Shown: positions 26,856 to 36,277, counted from the stretch's first letter. The stretch is DNA of 64,000 nt from Lachnospiraceae bacterium (GCA_902363825.1 CABJBK010000001.1:124001-188000); one strand, 5' to 3'. Numbers and translations are program-made. The notes: a model not told the origin generated them from the sequence alone.

Positions 26856-29800
26856 ATGAAGAACTTGAAAAAGCGCATGGCTGCCATTTGTATGGCATTG
26901 CTGGTAAGTACATCCATGCTGCCGCTTGATGCATTTGCGGCGGAATATACCGGCAGCACGGAAAGCGCGACAGAAGTAACAACAGACGTTCCGGTATCGG
27001 GAGATACGGAACAGCCGGCAACAGAGGTGCCGGTAGACACGGAACAGCAGACAGAGGCACCGGCGGACACAGAACAGGCCGTAGAATCGGACGCAGCTGC
27101 ATATGAAGCAGTAGAGGCGGAAGCGGAAGAGGATGCAGCCATGGAAGAACAGATGGACGCAGAGGATGAGGCACTTGAGGAAGAGGATGATACGGAGGAA
27201 GCCGATACCTTACTGGCGGGAAGTATCAATTATCTTACTGTCGATGCTGCGCAGATTCAGGCTCCGGGAACACAGAATGTAGTTGTCAGCATCGGAAGTG
27301 ATGATACGACAGTAGACAGTGCGACACTTTCTTATAAGAATGTGACAACAGGAGAGGAAAAGACGGTTGCGGCAGGCACGATCAAACCGGGAGCTGTTCT
27401 TTTCTCCATGAGCTATTCAGATACCAGCGAACGTTCGGTATATCAGCTGAGTGGCGTTACATATACAATCGGCAAGCAGACATTTTACGCAGACTTTGCG
27501 GCAAATGGAATTGATGCGAAATACGGTGTAAATCAGGAGACTGAGACCAATCCGGATGCTGTTATGACGGATGATAAGGCAGACGAGGAAGCACAGACAG
27601 ACCTGGATGGCGCGATCAGCGTGGTTTCTATTGATGAAAATGGAAATGAAGTACAGGAATCTTCCATCGCGGAGGCGATCGATGCCGCAAGCGAGGGAAC
27701 ACCGGAGTCAGCGGTCAGTGTACAGAGTGCGGATGAGGCACTGCTGACAGCGAAAAATGTAGTTGTTGTACTGGATCCGGGACATGGTGGATCCGATTCC
27801 GGAACAACCGGCGGCGGTTTAAAAGAAAAAGATCTGAACTTAAAGATCGCACAGTACTGCAAGGCGGAATTAGAGCAGTATTATGGTGTGACAGTCTATA
27901 TGACAAGGACAACCGATACCTATGTGAGTCTGGATGACAGAACCACAATGGCAAAGAACTGGGGCGCAAATGTGATCGTAAGTATCCATATCAACAACTC
28001 CAGCAGCACATCGGCGTCCGGTGTGGAGATTTATTATCCGAACAGCAATTATAACAGCCAGATTGGAAGCCAGGGCTCTGCGCTTGCCTCCAGGATTTTA
28101 AGTCAGCTGACGGCACTTGGACTTACAAACCGCGGAACCAAGATCAGAAACGCGAACGATACTACTTATCCGGACGGAAGCAAGGCAGATTACTATTCCA
28201 TTATCCGGAATGCGAAGATCAAAGGATTTCCGGGAATCATCGTAGAGCATGCGTTTTTATCAAACAGCAGTGATGTAAGTTTTCTTTCATCGGATGCAAA
28301 CTTAAAGAGGGTCGGTGTTGCGGACGCGACCGGTATTGCACAGTACTTTGGACTTTCCAAACAGGCATCCATGTCGATCGACAGTATCACAACGACGGAA
28401 TCCAAGGGAGCGCTCACGGTAAACGTAGGTTATACGACCAATGCATCCGGTATTCAGTTCCGTTACACTTACTATGATGTAAATAAAGGCAGCTGGGGAT
28501 TGATCTCTGAGTGGACAACCGCATCCAGCGTAAAATGGAAACCGACACCGGGAACTTACTGGATCCAGGTTTCCGCGATCGACAGCAATAACATTGCAAA
28601 AGTTTCAACGGTCGGATTTCAGAATAACACAGACTACAGCAAGAGCTATCTGGCGTTAAACGGAATCTGTTATCAGGTCAAAGATCACAGTATAGATGCT
28701 GGAGTTGCTTACGAGACAGATGCTTCAAGTGTACAGTTCCGTTGGCTGGCGTATAACCTGAAAACACAGGAATGGTCAAGTATTTCGGATTGGTATGCCG
28801 GAAACTGGACAACCTGGTATGCAAAAGCCGGAGATTACTGGCTGTATGTAGAAGCAAAGACAAATGATGGCGTGACAAAGAATTATACGATCTGTTTCCA
28901 CGCGGCAGAAGATCATACGAATGATTATGTAAACTTAAATGGAATCTGTTATCAGATCAAAGATCACAGTATAGATGTCGGTGTGGCTTACGATTCGGGA
29001 GATCCGAAGGTGAAATTCCGCTGGCAGGCATATAATCTGGATACCGGCGGATGGGAGACCATCGCGGACTGGAATGGAGGAAACTGGGCAACTTGGACAC
29101 CGCATGCCGGAAATTACTGGTTACAGGCACAGGCAACAACATCTTCCGGAACAGTGGCTGCGTACACGATCTGCTTTGCGGCAACGAAGGATTATTCTGC
29201 AGACTATATCAAAGTAAACGGTGTCTGCGTGGTTCAGTCAACCGGAAAGGTAGATCTCGGAGCATCTTATGAAAGCAATGATTCCAATGTGCAGTTTATG
29301 TGGCAGATCTACGACCTGTCCTCCAGCCAGTGGACAACGATCACAACCTGGACAGGCGCGAACTGGACAACCTGGAAACCGGCTTCCGGTTCTTACTGGA
29401 TCTATGTGACCGCGCGTACCAGCAAGGGAAGCACGGCAACGTTCTGTCAGGGAGTTACCTTAAATATGGGATATGCCATTATGGGATCTTCCGGGACGAC
29501 ATTGACGCAGATGATCAACTACTATAACTCCAAGGCAATCTATCCGACGTTTTATATGTATTCGGATGCACCGACGATTATGGACTTCTGCCGGATCTAT
29601 GTGGAAGAGTGTACAGCGGAAGGCGTGAAGCCGGAAGTAGCATTTTGTCAGACGATGAAAGAAACAGGATTCCTTACATTCGGTGGAGATGTGAGCATTA
29701 CGCAGTATAATTTTGCAGGACTTGGCGCTACCGGAAACGGAGCAACCGGCGACAGCTTTTCCTCCGTGCGTGAAGGTGTGCGTGCCCAGGTACAGCATTT

Positions 29801-30002
29801 AAAGGCGTATGCGTCAACCGCATCATTAAGCTACCCGTGTGTGGATAAGCGTTTCTCCTATGTTTCCAGAGGATGCGCTCCGTATGTGGAATGGCTTGGC
29901 ATTTCTGAAAACCCATATGGAAAAGGATGGGCTACGGCAAAGAACTATGGCTACAGCATTGTAAACGGTTACATCAGCAAACTGCTGGCAGCTGCAAAAT
30001 AA
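26856..30002 (+). CDS. secreted bifunctional N-acetylmuramoyl-L-alanine amidase / glucosaminidase
   Basis: 1048 residues. The signal peptide ends near DAFAAE (~31). A Thr/Glu/Ala-rich acidic linker follows (~32-125), then a ~70-residue beta domain. The Amidase_3 catalytic domain (~305-490) has the zinc ligands H310 (DPGHGG), E324 and H378 (SIHINNSS) and the catalytic E464 (IVEHAF). Four GBS-Bsp-like repeats follow (~505-870). The C-terminal domain (~905-1045, FCQTMKETGFLTFGG to GKGWATAKNYGYSI) reads as a glucosaminidase. The protein can thus cut both the stem-peptide bond and the glycan strand of peptidoglycan. A strong ribosome site, its own promoter and its own terminator make it monocistronic. 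It is probably a major autolysin. Confidence 0.9.
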   Translation: MKNLKKRMAAICMALLVSTSMLPLDAFAAEYTGSTESATEVTTDVPVSGDTEQPATEVPVDTEQQTEAPADTEQAVESDAAAYEAVEAEAEEDAAMEEQMDAEDEALEEEDDTEEADTLLAGSINYLTVDAAQIQAPGTQNVVVSIGSDDTTVDSATLSYKNVTTGEEKTVAAGTIKPGAVLFSMSYSDTSERSVYQLSGVTYTIGKQTFYADFAANGIDAKYGVNQETETNPDAVMTDDKADEEAQTDLDGAISVVSIDENGNEVQESSIAEAIDAASEGTPESAVSVQSADEALLTAKNVVVVLDPGHGGSDSGTTGGGLKEKDLNLKIAQYCKAELEQYYGVTVYMTRTTDTYVSLDDRTTMAKNWGANVIVSIHINNSSSTSASGVEIYYPNSNYNSQIGSQGSALASRILSQLTALGLTNRGTKIRNANDTTYPDGSKADYYSIIRNAKIKGFPGIIVEHAFLSNSSDVSFLSSDANLKRVGVADATGIAQYFGLSKQASMSIDSITTTESKGALTVNVGYTTNASGIQFRYTYYDVNKGSWGLISEWTTASSVKWKPTPGTYWIQVSAIDSNNIAKVSTVGFQNNTDYSKSYLALNGICYQVKDHSIDAGVAYETDASSVQFRWLAYNLKTQEWSSISDWYAGNWTTWYAKAGDYWLYVEAKTNDGVTKNYTICFHAAEDHTNDYVNLNGICYQIKDHSIDVGVAYDSGDPKVKFRWQAYNLDTGGWETIADWNGGNWATWTPHAGNYWLQAQATTSSGTVAAYTICFAATKDYSADYIKVNGVCVVQSTGKVDLGASYESNDSNVQFMWQIYDLSSSQWTTITTWTGANWTTWKPASGSYWIYVTARTSKGSTATFCQGVTLNMGYAIMGSSGTTLTQMINYYNSKAIYPTFYMYSDAPTIMDFCRIYVEECTAEGVKPEVAFCQTMKETGFLTFGGDVSITQYNFAGLGATGNGATGDSFSSVREGVRAQVQHLKAYASTASLSYPCVDKRFSYVSRGCAPYVEWLGISENPYGKGWATAKNYGYSIVNGYISKLLAAAK
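28365..29470 (+). repeat. four GBS-Bsp-like repeats in the amidase
   Basis: Four units of about 92 residues, each running (L)NGICY...VGVAY...VxFRWxAYNLxTxxWxxIxDW...WATWxP..G.YWLxVxA...YTICF. Units 2 and 3 are closest to each other. Units 3 and 4 are closest to units 2 and 3 of the SGNH hydrolase at 30798-32825. Confidence 0.82.
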
Positions 30003-30018
30003 AAATGAAATAGGAAAA

Positions 30019-30070
30019 GGCAATAGCCGTCACTATCACGAGCATGTGTAGTGGCGGCTGTTGCTTTTTT
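30019..30070 (+). terminator. intrinsic terminator after the amidase gene
   Basis: GGCAATAGCCGTCACTA pairs with TAGTGGCGGCTGTTGC (a few wobbles) around an 11-base loop and is followed by TTTTTT (to 30070). Confidence 0.85.
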
Positions 30071-30090
30071 CGGGTGGATGGGATTGAACA

Positions 30091-30120
30091 TTGACAAAGT
30101 CAGTCAACTAGCAGTATCAT
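30091..30120 (+). promoter_or_regulatory. sigma-A promoter before the lipoprotein gene
   Basis: Consensus -35 TTGACA (30091-30096), 18-base spacer and -10 TATCAT (30115-30120). An 8-base inverted repeat (GTCAGTCA 30099-30106 / TGACTGAC 30153-30160) spans the promoter and leader. Confidence 0.6.
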
Positions 30121-30191
30121 ATTCTAGGTGTATAGCAATTTTTAAGCTATGCTGACTGACACAATAACAGGAAATCAGGAGAGCAGGAAAG

Positions 30192-30737
30192 TTGATAAAA
30201 AGAAAAATGATATTGGCGTTGATGCTCATGTGCAGTGTCGGGGTCGTGGGATGTGGAAACAGACAGGATCCTGTGCAGCCGGAGACAGAGACACAGGCAG
30301 AGACGGGGACGGAAGTCCGGACAGAGAAGGAAGCGGAGACAGAGTATGTGATAGAAGACGCTTCTGAACAGACAACAGAATTTTATCTGCCGAAAGAAGA
30401 GACCGATAAGCTTGAGGAGCAGTACCGGGAAGTACTCACACAGATAAAAACAGCAGTTGCGGATCGGAATATGGAAGAACTGGCGCAGTATGTCGCCTAT
30501 CCGTGTTATGTCGGAATACCGGATGTGATCGCGGTACGGAGTGAGGAGGAATTCGAGACGCTGGATGTGGATCAGGTTCTTACAGAGGAACTGGTCGATG
30601 TGATCGAAAATACGGATATTGATTCGCTGGAACTTTATGATGCCGGTTATGTGGTGTCCGGGGAAAGCGGAAAGCCCAATATTACGATCGGAACCGGGGA
30701 AGACGGAAAAGTCGGAATCACCGGGTTTAATTACTAA
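30192..30737 (+). CDS. small lipoprotein of unknown function
   Basis: 181 residues with a lipoprotein signal: a basic start (IKRK), a hydrophobic core and the lipobox VVGC at residue ~21. A Thr/Glu-rich spacer follows, then a compact ~110-residue domain (LEEQYREVLTQIKTAVADR to GKVGITGF). The start is TTG at 30192, chosen because AGGAGAG lies about 8 bases upstream; the next ATG (30207) has no site and would shorten the basic tip. The domain resembles the small NTF2-like/DUF4878-type lipoproteins of gut Firmicutes, but I cannot assign it. It lies between two GBS-Bsp-repeat proteins. Confidence 0.75.
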   Translation: MIKRKMILALMLMCSVGVVGCGNRQDPVQPETETQAETGTEVRTEKEAETEYVIEDASEQTTEFYLPKEETDKLEEQYREVLTQIKTAVADRNMEELAQYVAYPCYVGIPDVIAVRSEEEFETLDVDQVLTEELVDVIENTDIDSLELYDAGYVVSGESGKPNITIGTGEDGKVGITGFNY

Positions 30738-30797
30738 GTATTGTCTGACACTTGAATAAGTGGATTGCAATAGAAGTCAAAAGATAGGAGAGAAGAT

Positions 30798-32825
30798 ATG
30801 AAAAAAAGAATGCAGCGATTTGTTGTGGCGCTGATGGCGACGATGATGTTTACATCGATATCACCGGTATCGGCGCTGGCAACAGAAATGCCGGTACCAG
30901 TGGAAGCGGAAACAGAAGTTTCAACCGAACCGGGAGAGGTAGAACCATCTTCTGAGATGGAAGAAATTCCACAGGTCCCGGAAGAGGAGACAGAAGCAGT
31001 ACCGGACGAGGAAACGGAAAATGAAGCGGCAGTAGAAGCGTTAGAACAGCAGCTGGAAGCTGGAAATCCGGTCGTGGAAGAGGATGTAGAGCCTGAATTA
31101 TTACAGGCGTCGGACAGCTATCTGAATTTGACCGGGATCTGCTACAATATCAGAAACAATGGCGTAGATGTCGGAGTTGCGTATGATACAGACGCACAGA
31201 GTGTGGATTTCCGCTGGGAAGCATATAATCTGGACACCCAGAGCTGGTCAGTTATTGCGGACTGGAATGGAGGAAACTGGGCGACCTGGACACCGACAGC
31301 CGGAAATTACTGGCTGCATGCGGAGGCAAGAACCGCAAGCGGACGTACAGCGGATTATACCATCTGCTTTTACGCGCCGAGAGATTATAACGATAATTAT
31401 CTTGCACTGAACGGAATCTGCTATATCGATCATGGACATACCATTGATGTCGGTGTAAATTATGACACCGCAAGTTCTTCGGTACAGTTCCGCTGGCAGT
31501 CCTACAATCTGGATACCCAGGGATGGGAAACCATTGCGGACTGGAACGGAGGAAACTGGGCGACCTGGACACCGAAAAAGGGCAATTACTGGTTGCAGGT
31601 ACAGGCGAAAGCAGCTGACGGAAACGTAAAGGCATATACGATCTGCTTTGCGGCAACGAAAAACTATTCCACAGATTATGTAGACTTAAACGGAATCTGC
31701 ATGATCCAGGATTACAACAAAGTAGATATGGGTGTATCTTACGAGAGCAGCGATTCCAATGTGAAGTTTATGTGGCAGGTCTATGATGTAAATGCCGGAA
31801 GCTGGACAACAGTTTCAAACTGGAGCAAGTCAAACTGGACAACGTGGAATGTGACAAGCGGTTCCTACTGGGTAAATGTCACAGCGAGGACAAGCAAGGG
31901 CACAGTAGAGAGTTTCTGCCAGGGGGTAAATCTCCAGGATAAGAACTATATTGCAATCAACGGAATTACAATGAACAAGCACAGTCATTCGGTAGATCTG
32001 AATGTAAACTACACAAGTGGCGATACAAATATGAATTTCATGTGGCAGATCTACGACCTGTCAACCAACACCTGGACAACCATTTCTGACTGGTCGGCAT
32101 CGACACAGGCAACCTGGAACGTATCAAGCGGTTCTTACTGGGTAAACGTTACAGCAAGAAATGGCGCCGGAAAAACAGTTTCTTATTGTGAAGGCGTAAA
32201 CTTACAGAGCAAATTCAATTATGTCGCGTTTGGTAACTCCCTGACCGCACATCCGATCGTAGCAGGTCTGTGGTGGGGCAACTGGGGAATGGCAGCAACT
32301 ACACCGGATAAGGATTATTTCCATCTGGTAACAAGCGGATTACAGCAGGATTACGCAAATGTTACTGCAAGCTGCCATTATCTGAAATCCTGGGAAGAGG
32401 ATACCAACCGGAACAATCATCTGGGCGAGATGGATCCGTATCTGAACGCGGATGTGGATCTGGTAACGATCCAGCTTGGCGACAACATTGTTGCGGGAAA
32501 AGAAACATTATACAATGACTTTTATAATATCGTAGCGCATGTAAAGGAAAAGGCACCGAATGCACAGATCATGGTGGTAAGTTCTTTCTGCTGGCCGGAT
32601 CCGACAGTAACGGCGGCACAGATCAACGCCTGCAATGAACTTGGGGCAACCTTTATCGATCTTTCTCCGATCTCCGGAAATCCGGCATATCGTGCAGGAA
32701 CAGGCGGATCTGTTTATGGAGAAGATGGCGCATGGCACACGATTACAAACGGTGCGGTAGGCGCGCACCCGAATGATGCGGGATTTGCTTATATTGCGCA
32801 GCAGATTCTTGCAAATATCAAATAG
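30798..32825 (+). CDS. secreted SGNH/GDSL-like hydrolase with GBS-Bsp-like repeats
   Basis: 675 residues. The signal peptide ends near SALATE (~30). An acidic Glu/Val-rich linker (~31-105) and four GBS-Bsp-like repeats (~107-475) follow. The C-terminal domain (~476-675) has an SGNH-like layout: FGNSLT supplies the nucleophile serine of block I (N instead of the usual D), QLGDN stands for block III, and AHPNDAGF supplies the block V histidine. Esterase or deacetylase activity on wall glycans is the likely role (inference). GGAG precedes the ATG. The repeats are shared with the amidase upstream, so both probably bind the same wall component. Confidence 0.8.
   Translation: MKKRMQRFVVALMATMMFTSISPVSALATEMPVPVEAETEVSTEPGEVEPSSEMEEIPQVPEEETEAVPDEETENEAAVEALEQQLEAGNPVVEEDVEPELLQASDSYLNLTGICYNIRNNGVDVGVAYDTDAQSVDFRWEAYNLDTQSWSVIADWNGGNWATWTPTAGNYWLHAEARTASGRTADYTICFYAPRDYNDNYLALNGICYIDHGHTIDVGVNYDTASSSVQFRWQSYNLDTQGWETIADWNGGNWATWTPKKGNYWLQVQAKAADGNVKAYTICFAATKNYSTDYVDLNGICMIQDYNKVDMGVSYESSDSNVKFMWQVYDVNAGSWTTVSNWSKSNWTTWNVTSGSYWVNVTARTSKGTVESFCQGVNLQDKNYIAINGITMNKHSHSVDLNVNYTSGDTNMNFMWQIYDLSTNTWTTISDWSASTQATWNVSSGSYWVNVTARNGAGKTVSYCEGVNLQSKFNYVAFGNSLTAHPIVAGLWWGNWGMAATTPDKDYFHLVTSGLQQDYANVTASCHYLKSWEEDTNRNNHLGEMDPYLNADVDLVTIQLGDNIVAGKETLYNDFYNIVAHVKEKAPNAQIMVVSSFCWPDPTVTAAQINACNELGATFIDLSPISGNPAYRAGTGGSVYGEDGAWHTITNGAVGAHPNDAGFAYIAQQILANIK
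31110..32215 (+). repeat. four GBS-Bsp-like repeats in the SGNH hydrolase
   Basis: Four units of ~92 residues with the same core as the amidase repeats. Units 1 and 2 share long near-identical runs such as ADWNGGNWATWTP with amidase unit 3, and the DNA is also nearly identical there, pointing to recent duplication or conversion. Confidence 0.82.
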
Positions 32826-32844
32826 GATTTAGAGAAACAGGAAT

Positions 32845-34887
32845 ATGAAGACATTTGAAAATAATCAGGTTGAAAACTGGATACAGGAAAATCATGCTGC
32901 AGTAACCGCGGAAGATAAAATGGTTGACGATGTACGCTTGTTTGCGAACGAGTGGGAGATCGTAGAGCAGGAAAAGATGGCAGCAGAAGATGATCTGCAC
33001 AACCCGGTTTATGCCGGGCAGAGTGACCGGATCAAACGGCTGAAAAAGAAAAAAATATGGAAGTTCATCGCGCCGCTGTACAGACTGTATGCCAATGTCA
33101 AGGTGAGGATCATTCTGATCTGCAAGACCAGCAAAAAAGAAGTGATCGGAAGCATCGTGCGGAAGATGAAAAACAAGCTGTTAAGTAAGATCATGATCAA
33201 ACGGCGGAACAAACGCTTTATAGCGAAGATCACTTTGAGCAAAGAGCAGCTGGAAGAACAGAGAAATACAAAATTTTCAAAAGATGTGAAATTCAGTATC
33301 GTGGTTCCACTGTATAACACACCAGAGCAGTTCTTGCGCGATATGATCGGATCCGTACAGGCACAGACCTATGGCAACTGGGAACTCTGTCTGGCGGATG
33401 GCAGTGACGCGGAACATGCGGAGGTCGGCAGGATCTGTGGGGAGTATGCGGCAAAGGATAGCCGTATCGTATATCGCAAGCTGGAGAAAAATGAGGGAAT
33501 TTCGGAGAACACCAATGAGTGTATCAGAATGTCAACCGGAAATTATATCGCGTTGTTCGATCATGATGATATGTTACATCCGGCAGCACTTTTCAGGTGC
33601 ATGCAGGAGATTGAGAAAAACGATGCGGAGTTTATTTACACAGACGAGATGACATTTGAAAAGGATTCCATCCAGAACATCGTGACGCTTCACTTTAAAC
33701 CGGCGTTTTCCCCGCAGAATTTAAACGGTGTAAACTATATCTGCCATTTATCCGTTTTTAAGAAGTCCCTGTTAGAAAAGACAGGACTTTATGATAATCA
33801 CTATGATGGCAGTCAGGATCACGACATGATCTTAAAACTTACCACAGTGGCAAAACATGTGTCTCATATTCCGGAAGTATTATATTTCTGGAGAGTTCAT
33901 CCGCAGTCCGTTTCCATGAACATCAACGCAAAGACTTATGCGATCGATGCGGGACGAAATGCGGTTAAGGATAATGAAGCGCGGCTTGGAAGAAAGACAG
34001 AAGTTTTTTCTTCCTGTATCTGTGCTACGCATTATCGTCTGGAATACGAACTCCAGGAAAATCCGCTGGTCTCAATCCTTGTTGTGAATAATGGCAGCGG
34101 GAAAGGACTGGCACGGCTGGTTGATTCCATCGTAAAGCGTACAGAGTATGACAATTATGAGATCTGTATCGCAGACTTTGGCAAATCTTCACGCGAGACG
34201 CAGCAGTTTCTTGCGCTTGCAGAACAGGAACCTTTCATTCAGGTGAGAAGATTCGAAGAGGATGTGACACCGGCAGCAGCATGCAATCAGATGGCAGAGA
34301 GCGTGAGGGGAGAGTATCTGGTATTTTTGGAAGCGGATATGGAAATACTGGATTCGAGATGGCTGAACCGTCTGCTTATGTATACCATGCAGGATGATAT
34401 TGCGGTTACCGGATCAAGGATCATTGATCCGGGAAAATTTGTGCAGGAAGCCGGATATATCATTGGTATCGGCGCGGATGGAATTGCGCATCCGGTTGAA
34501 CACGGAAACACGTTCAGTGCGCCGGGTTATATCGGCAGAATGTACTATGCGCACAATGTCAGTGCGGTTTCCATGTGGGGAATGATGGTGGAAAAGAAAG
34601 CGTTCCTTGAAAATGGAGGCTTTAACAATAAGCTCCAGGGGGTATATTACCTTGGGATTGATTACTCTTTAAGGCAGAGGAAAGCTGGAAAACAGGTCGT
34701 GCTCGAACCATATATCATCAATGAAACACACGAGCTGCGGTTGACAAAGCTGGATGAAAACAGAGTGCGTGAAAAAGACGCGCAGGAAATGAAAGCAATG
34801 TGGGGTTCTGTGCTCGCACAGGGTGATCCGTATTATAATAAGAATTTTGCGAAGGACGGATCATTTACCTATGACATGAATTCATAA
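32845..34887 (+). CDS. large two-domain GT2 glycosyltransferase
   Basis: 680 residues. A ~145-residue basic/helical N-terminus precedes a complete GT-A domain (FSIVVPLYNTPEQFLRDMIGS, acceptor-loop ISENTNECIRMSTG, metal site FDHDD). A second, less complete GT-A domain (~395-620, PLVSILVVNNGSGKG, LVFLEADME) lacks a clean DxD. The C-terminus is GDPYYNKNFAKDG, a D-P-x-Y-N-x-N tail also found in the GTs at 37747 and 43938. These three are paralogues. It begins 19 bases after the SGNH gene. A role in building the wall polysaccharide is likely; donor and acceptor are unknown. Confidence 0.82.
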   Translation: MKTFENNQVENWIQENHAAVTAEDKMVDDVRLFANEWEIVEQEKMAAEDDLHNPVYAGQSDRIKRLKKKKIWKFIAPLYRLYANVKVRIILICKTSKKEVIGSIVRKMKNKLLSKIMIKRRNKRFIAKITLSKEQLEEQRNTKFSKDVKFSIVVPLYNTPEQFLRDMIGSVQAQTYGNWELCLADGSDAEHAEVGRICGEYAAKDSRIVYRKLEKNEGISENTNECIRMSTGNYIALFDHDDMLHPAALFRCMQEIEKNDAEFIYTDEMTFEKDSIQNIVTLHFKPAFSPQNLNGVNYICHLSVFKKSLLEKTGLYDNHYDGSQDHDMILKLTTVAKHVSHIPEVLYFWRVHPQSVSMNINAKTYAIDAGRNAVKDNEARLGRKTEVFSSCICATHYRLEYELQENPLVSILVVNNGSGKGLARLVDSIVKRTEYDNYEICIADFGKSSRETQQFLALAEQEPFIQVRRFEEDVTPAAACNQMAESVRGEYLVFLEADMEILDSRWLNRLLMYTMQDDIAVTGSRIIDPGKFVQEAGYIIGIGADGIAHPVEHGNTFSAPGYIGRMYYAHNVSAVSMWGMMVEKKAFLENGGFNNKLQGVYYLGIDYSLRQRKAGKQVVLEPYIINETHELRLTKLDENRVREKDAQEMKAMWGSVLAQGDPYYNKNFAKDGSFTYDMNS

Positions 34888-34907
34888 ATTAAAAAACTTA
34901 CCACAGT

Positions 34908-34939
34908 CCCGGAGGCAGAAAGGCTTCCGGGGCTTTTTT
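34908..34939 (+). terminator. intrinsic terminator
   Basis: CCCGGAGGC (34908-34916) pairs with GCTTCCGGG (34923-34931, one G-T wobble), then GCTTTTTTG. Confidence 0.85.
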
Positions 34940-34976
34940 GTTATGGCGACGAGGAAAATGGACGAGTGCCCGACAG

Positions 34977-35005
34977 TTGCAATTTTCGAAAAAAACTGAT
35001 AAGAT
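34977..35005 (+). promoter_or_regulatory. sigma-A promoter for the UDP-sugar pyrophosphorylase gene
   Basis: -35 TTGCAA (34977-34982), exact 17-base spacer, -10 TAAGAT (35000-35005). Confidence 0.7.
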
Positions 35006-35043
35006 ATGGTAAATAGTTAATTGGAGAATATTACAAATAAAGG

Positions 35044-36252
35044 ATGACAAAACAAATGGGTGATCAGTTTTACTATGTGGATAAACAACTGAGAAAATTA
35101 GAGGGGAAAGAAAAACAGGAATTACAAAAGAAGATAGATGAAATCGACTGGTCAATCTTAGACGCGGTAGAGCGCAGAGAGACGATCACGGAGCGTGGGG
35201 TGTTTGCGCCGCTTGACGCAGTCGAAGTAGATGAGATAGCCGCAAGGGCGGGTGAGTTTAAAAAGACAGGACTTGAAGCGATCCGCGCCGGAAAGATCGG
35301 GGCGGTGCTTCTGGCAGGAGGTCAGGGCACAAGATTGGGCTATGATCAGCCAAAGGGAACGGTCAATATCGGGATCGAGCATGATATCTATATTTTTGAG
35401 TGCCTGATGAAAAACCTGATGAAGGTGACAGATGAGGCGGGCGTGCCTGTACCACTCTATATTATGACCAGTGTGAGCAATAGCAGGGATACGATCGAAT
35501 TCTTTGAAGAACATAAGTATTTTGGATATGACAGATCCTATGTGAAATTTTTTAAACAGGAGATGGTACCGACTGTTGATTTTAAGGGGCGCGTACTGAT
35601 GGCGTCCGAGACGGAGCTTGCCATGGCGCCAAATGGAAACGGTGGATGGTTTTCCTCCATGGTTGTAGACGGAATGTTAGAAGACGTACATAAGCGCGGC
35701 ATTGAGTGGATCAATGTGTTTGCGGTGGACAATGTCTTACAGCAGATCGCGGATCCGCTGTTTATCGGTGCGACACTTGCGTCCGGCTGTGAGAGTGGCG
35801 CGAAGGTCGTGCGCAAGGCGGCACCGGATGAGCGTGTCGGTGTGCTCTGTACCGAGGACGGCAGACCGTCGATCGCGGAATATTATGAGATGACCGATGA
35901 GATGGCAACCGCACGGAAAGAAAACGGAGATCTCTTGTATGGATTTGGCGTTATATTAAATTATCTGTTCCGGGAAGATAAACTGGAAGAGATCGCGGAT
36001 CGTCATATGCCGATCCATGTGGTGGAAAAGAAGATCCCGTATATGGATGAAAAGGGCAATCGTGTAAAACCGGAAAAGCCGAATGGATATAAATTTGAGA
36101 CGCTGGTGCTTGATATGGTTCATATGATGAATGACTGTATTCCTTACGAGGTCGTGAGGGAAAAGGAATTTGCGCCGATTAAAAACCGGGATGGCGTAGA
36201 TTCGATCGATACGGCAAGAGAACTTTTACGGGGGAATGGTGTTTTGTTATAA
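35044..36252 (+). CDS. UDP-N-acetylhexosamine/UDP-glucose pyrophosphorylase (UAP1/UDPGP type)
   Basis: 402 residues with the eukaryotic-type UDPGP signature: IGAVLLAGGQGTRLGYDQPKG is the nucleotide-binding loop, followed by LYIMTSVSN, APNGNGGWF and NVFAVDNVL. This family (UAP1/UGP) makes UDP-GlcNAc, UDP-GalNAc or UDP-glucose from UTP and the sugar-1-phosphate and is unrelated in detail to GlmU or GalU. ATG 35044 is used here, but ATG 35056 has the better spaced AAAGGA. It has its own promoter and terminator. With GlmS downstream in the same window, UDP-HexNAc supply for the wall polymers is a sensible role; which sugar it prefers cannot be read by eye. Confidence 0.87.
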   Translation: MTKQMGDQFYYVDKQLRKLEGKEKQELQKKIDEIDWSILDAVERRETITERGVFAPLDAVEVDEIAARAGEFKKTGLEAIRAGKIGAVLLAGGQGTRLGYDQPKGTVNIGIEHDIYIFECLMKNLMKVTDEAGVPVPLYIMTSVSNSRDTIEFFEEHKYFGYDRSYVKFFKQEMVPTVDFKGRVLMASETELAMAPNGNGGWFSSMVVDGMLEDVHKRGIEWINVFAVDNVLQQIADPLFIGATLASGCESGAKVVRKAAPDERVGVLCTEDGRPSIAEYYEMTDEMATARKENGDLLYGFGVILNYLFREDKLEEIADRHMPIHVVEKKIPYMDEKGNRVKPEKPNGYKFETLVLDMVHMMNDCIPYEVVREKEFAPIKNRDGVDSIDTARELLRGNGVLL

Positions 36253-36255
36253 GTA

Positions 36256-36277
36256 AAAAACGGCATTTGCTGTTTTT
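36256..36277 (+). terminator. small terminator-like hairpin
   Basis: AAAAACGGCA pairs with TGCTGTTTTT (one wobble, very short loop) directly after the stop codon. It may slow transcription between the pyrophosphorylase and the next surface protein. Confidence 0.4.

Noticed and set aside
26705..26929. Small 74-codon frame between the ATPase and the amidase
   Set aside because: It covers the amidase promoter and overlaps its signal peptide in another frame; composition and lack of a site argue against it.
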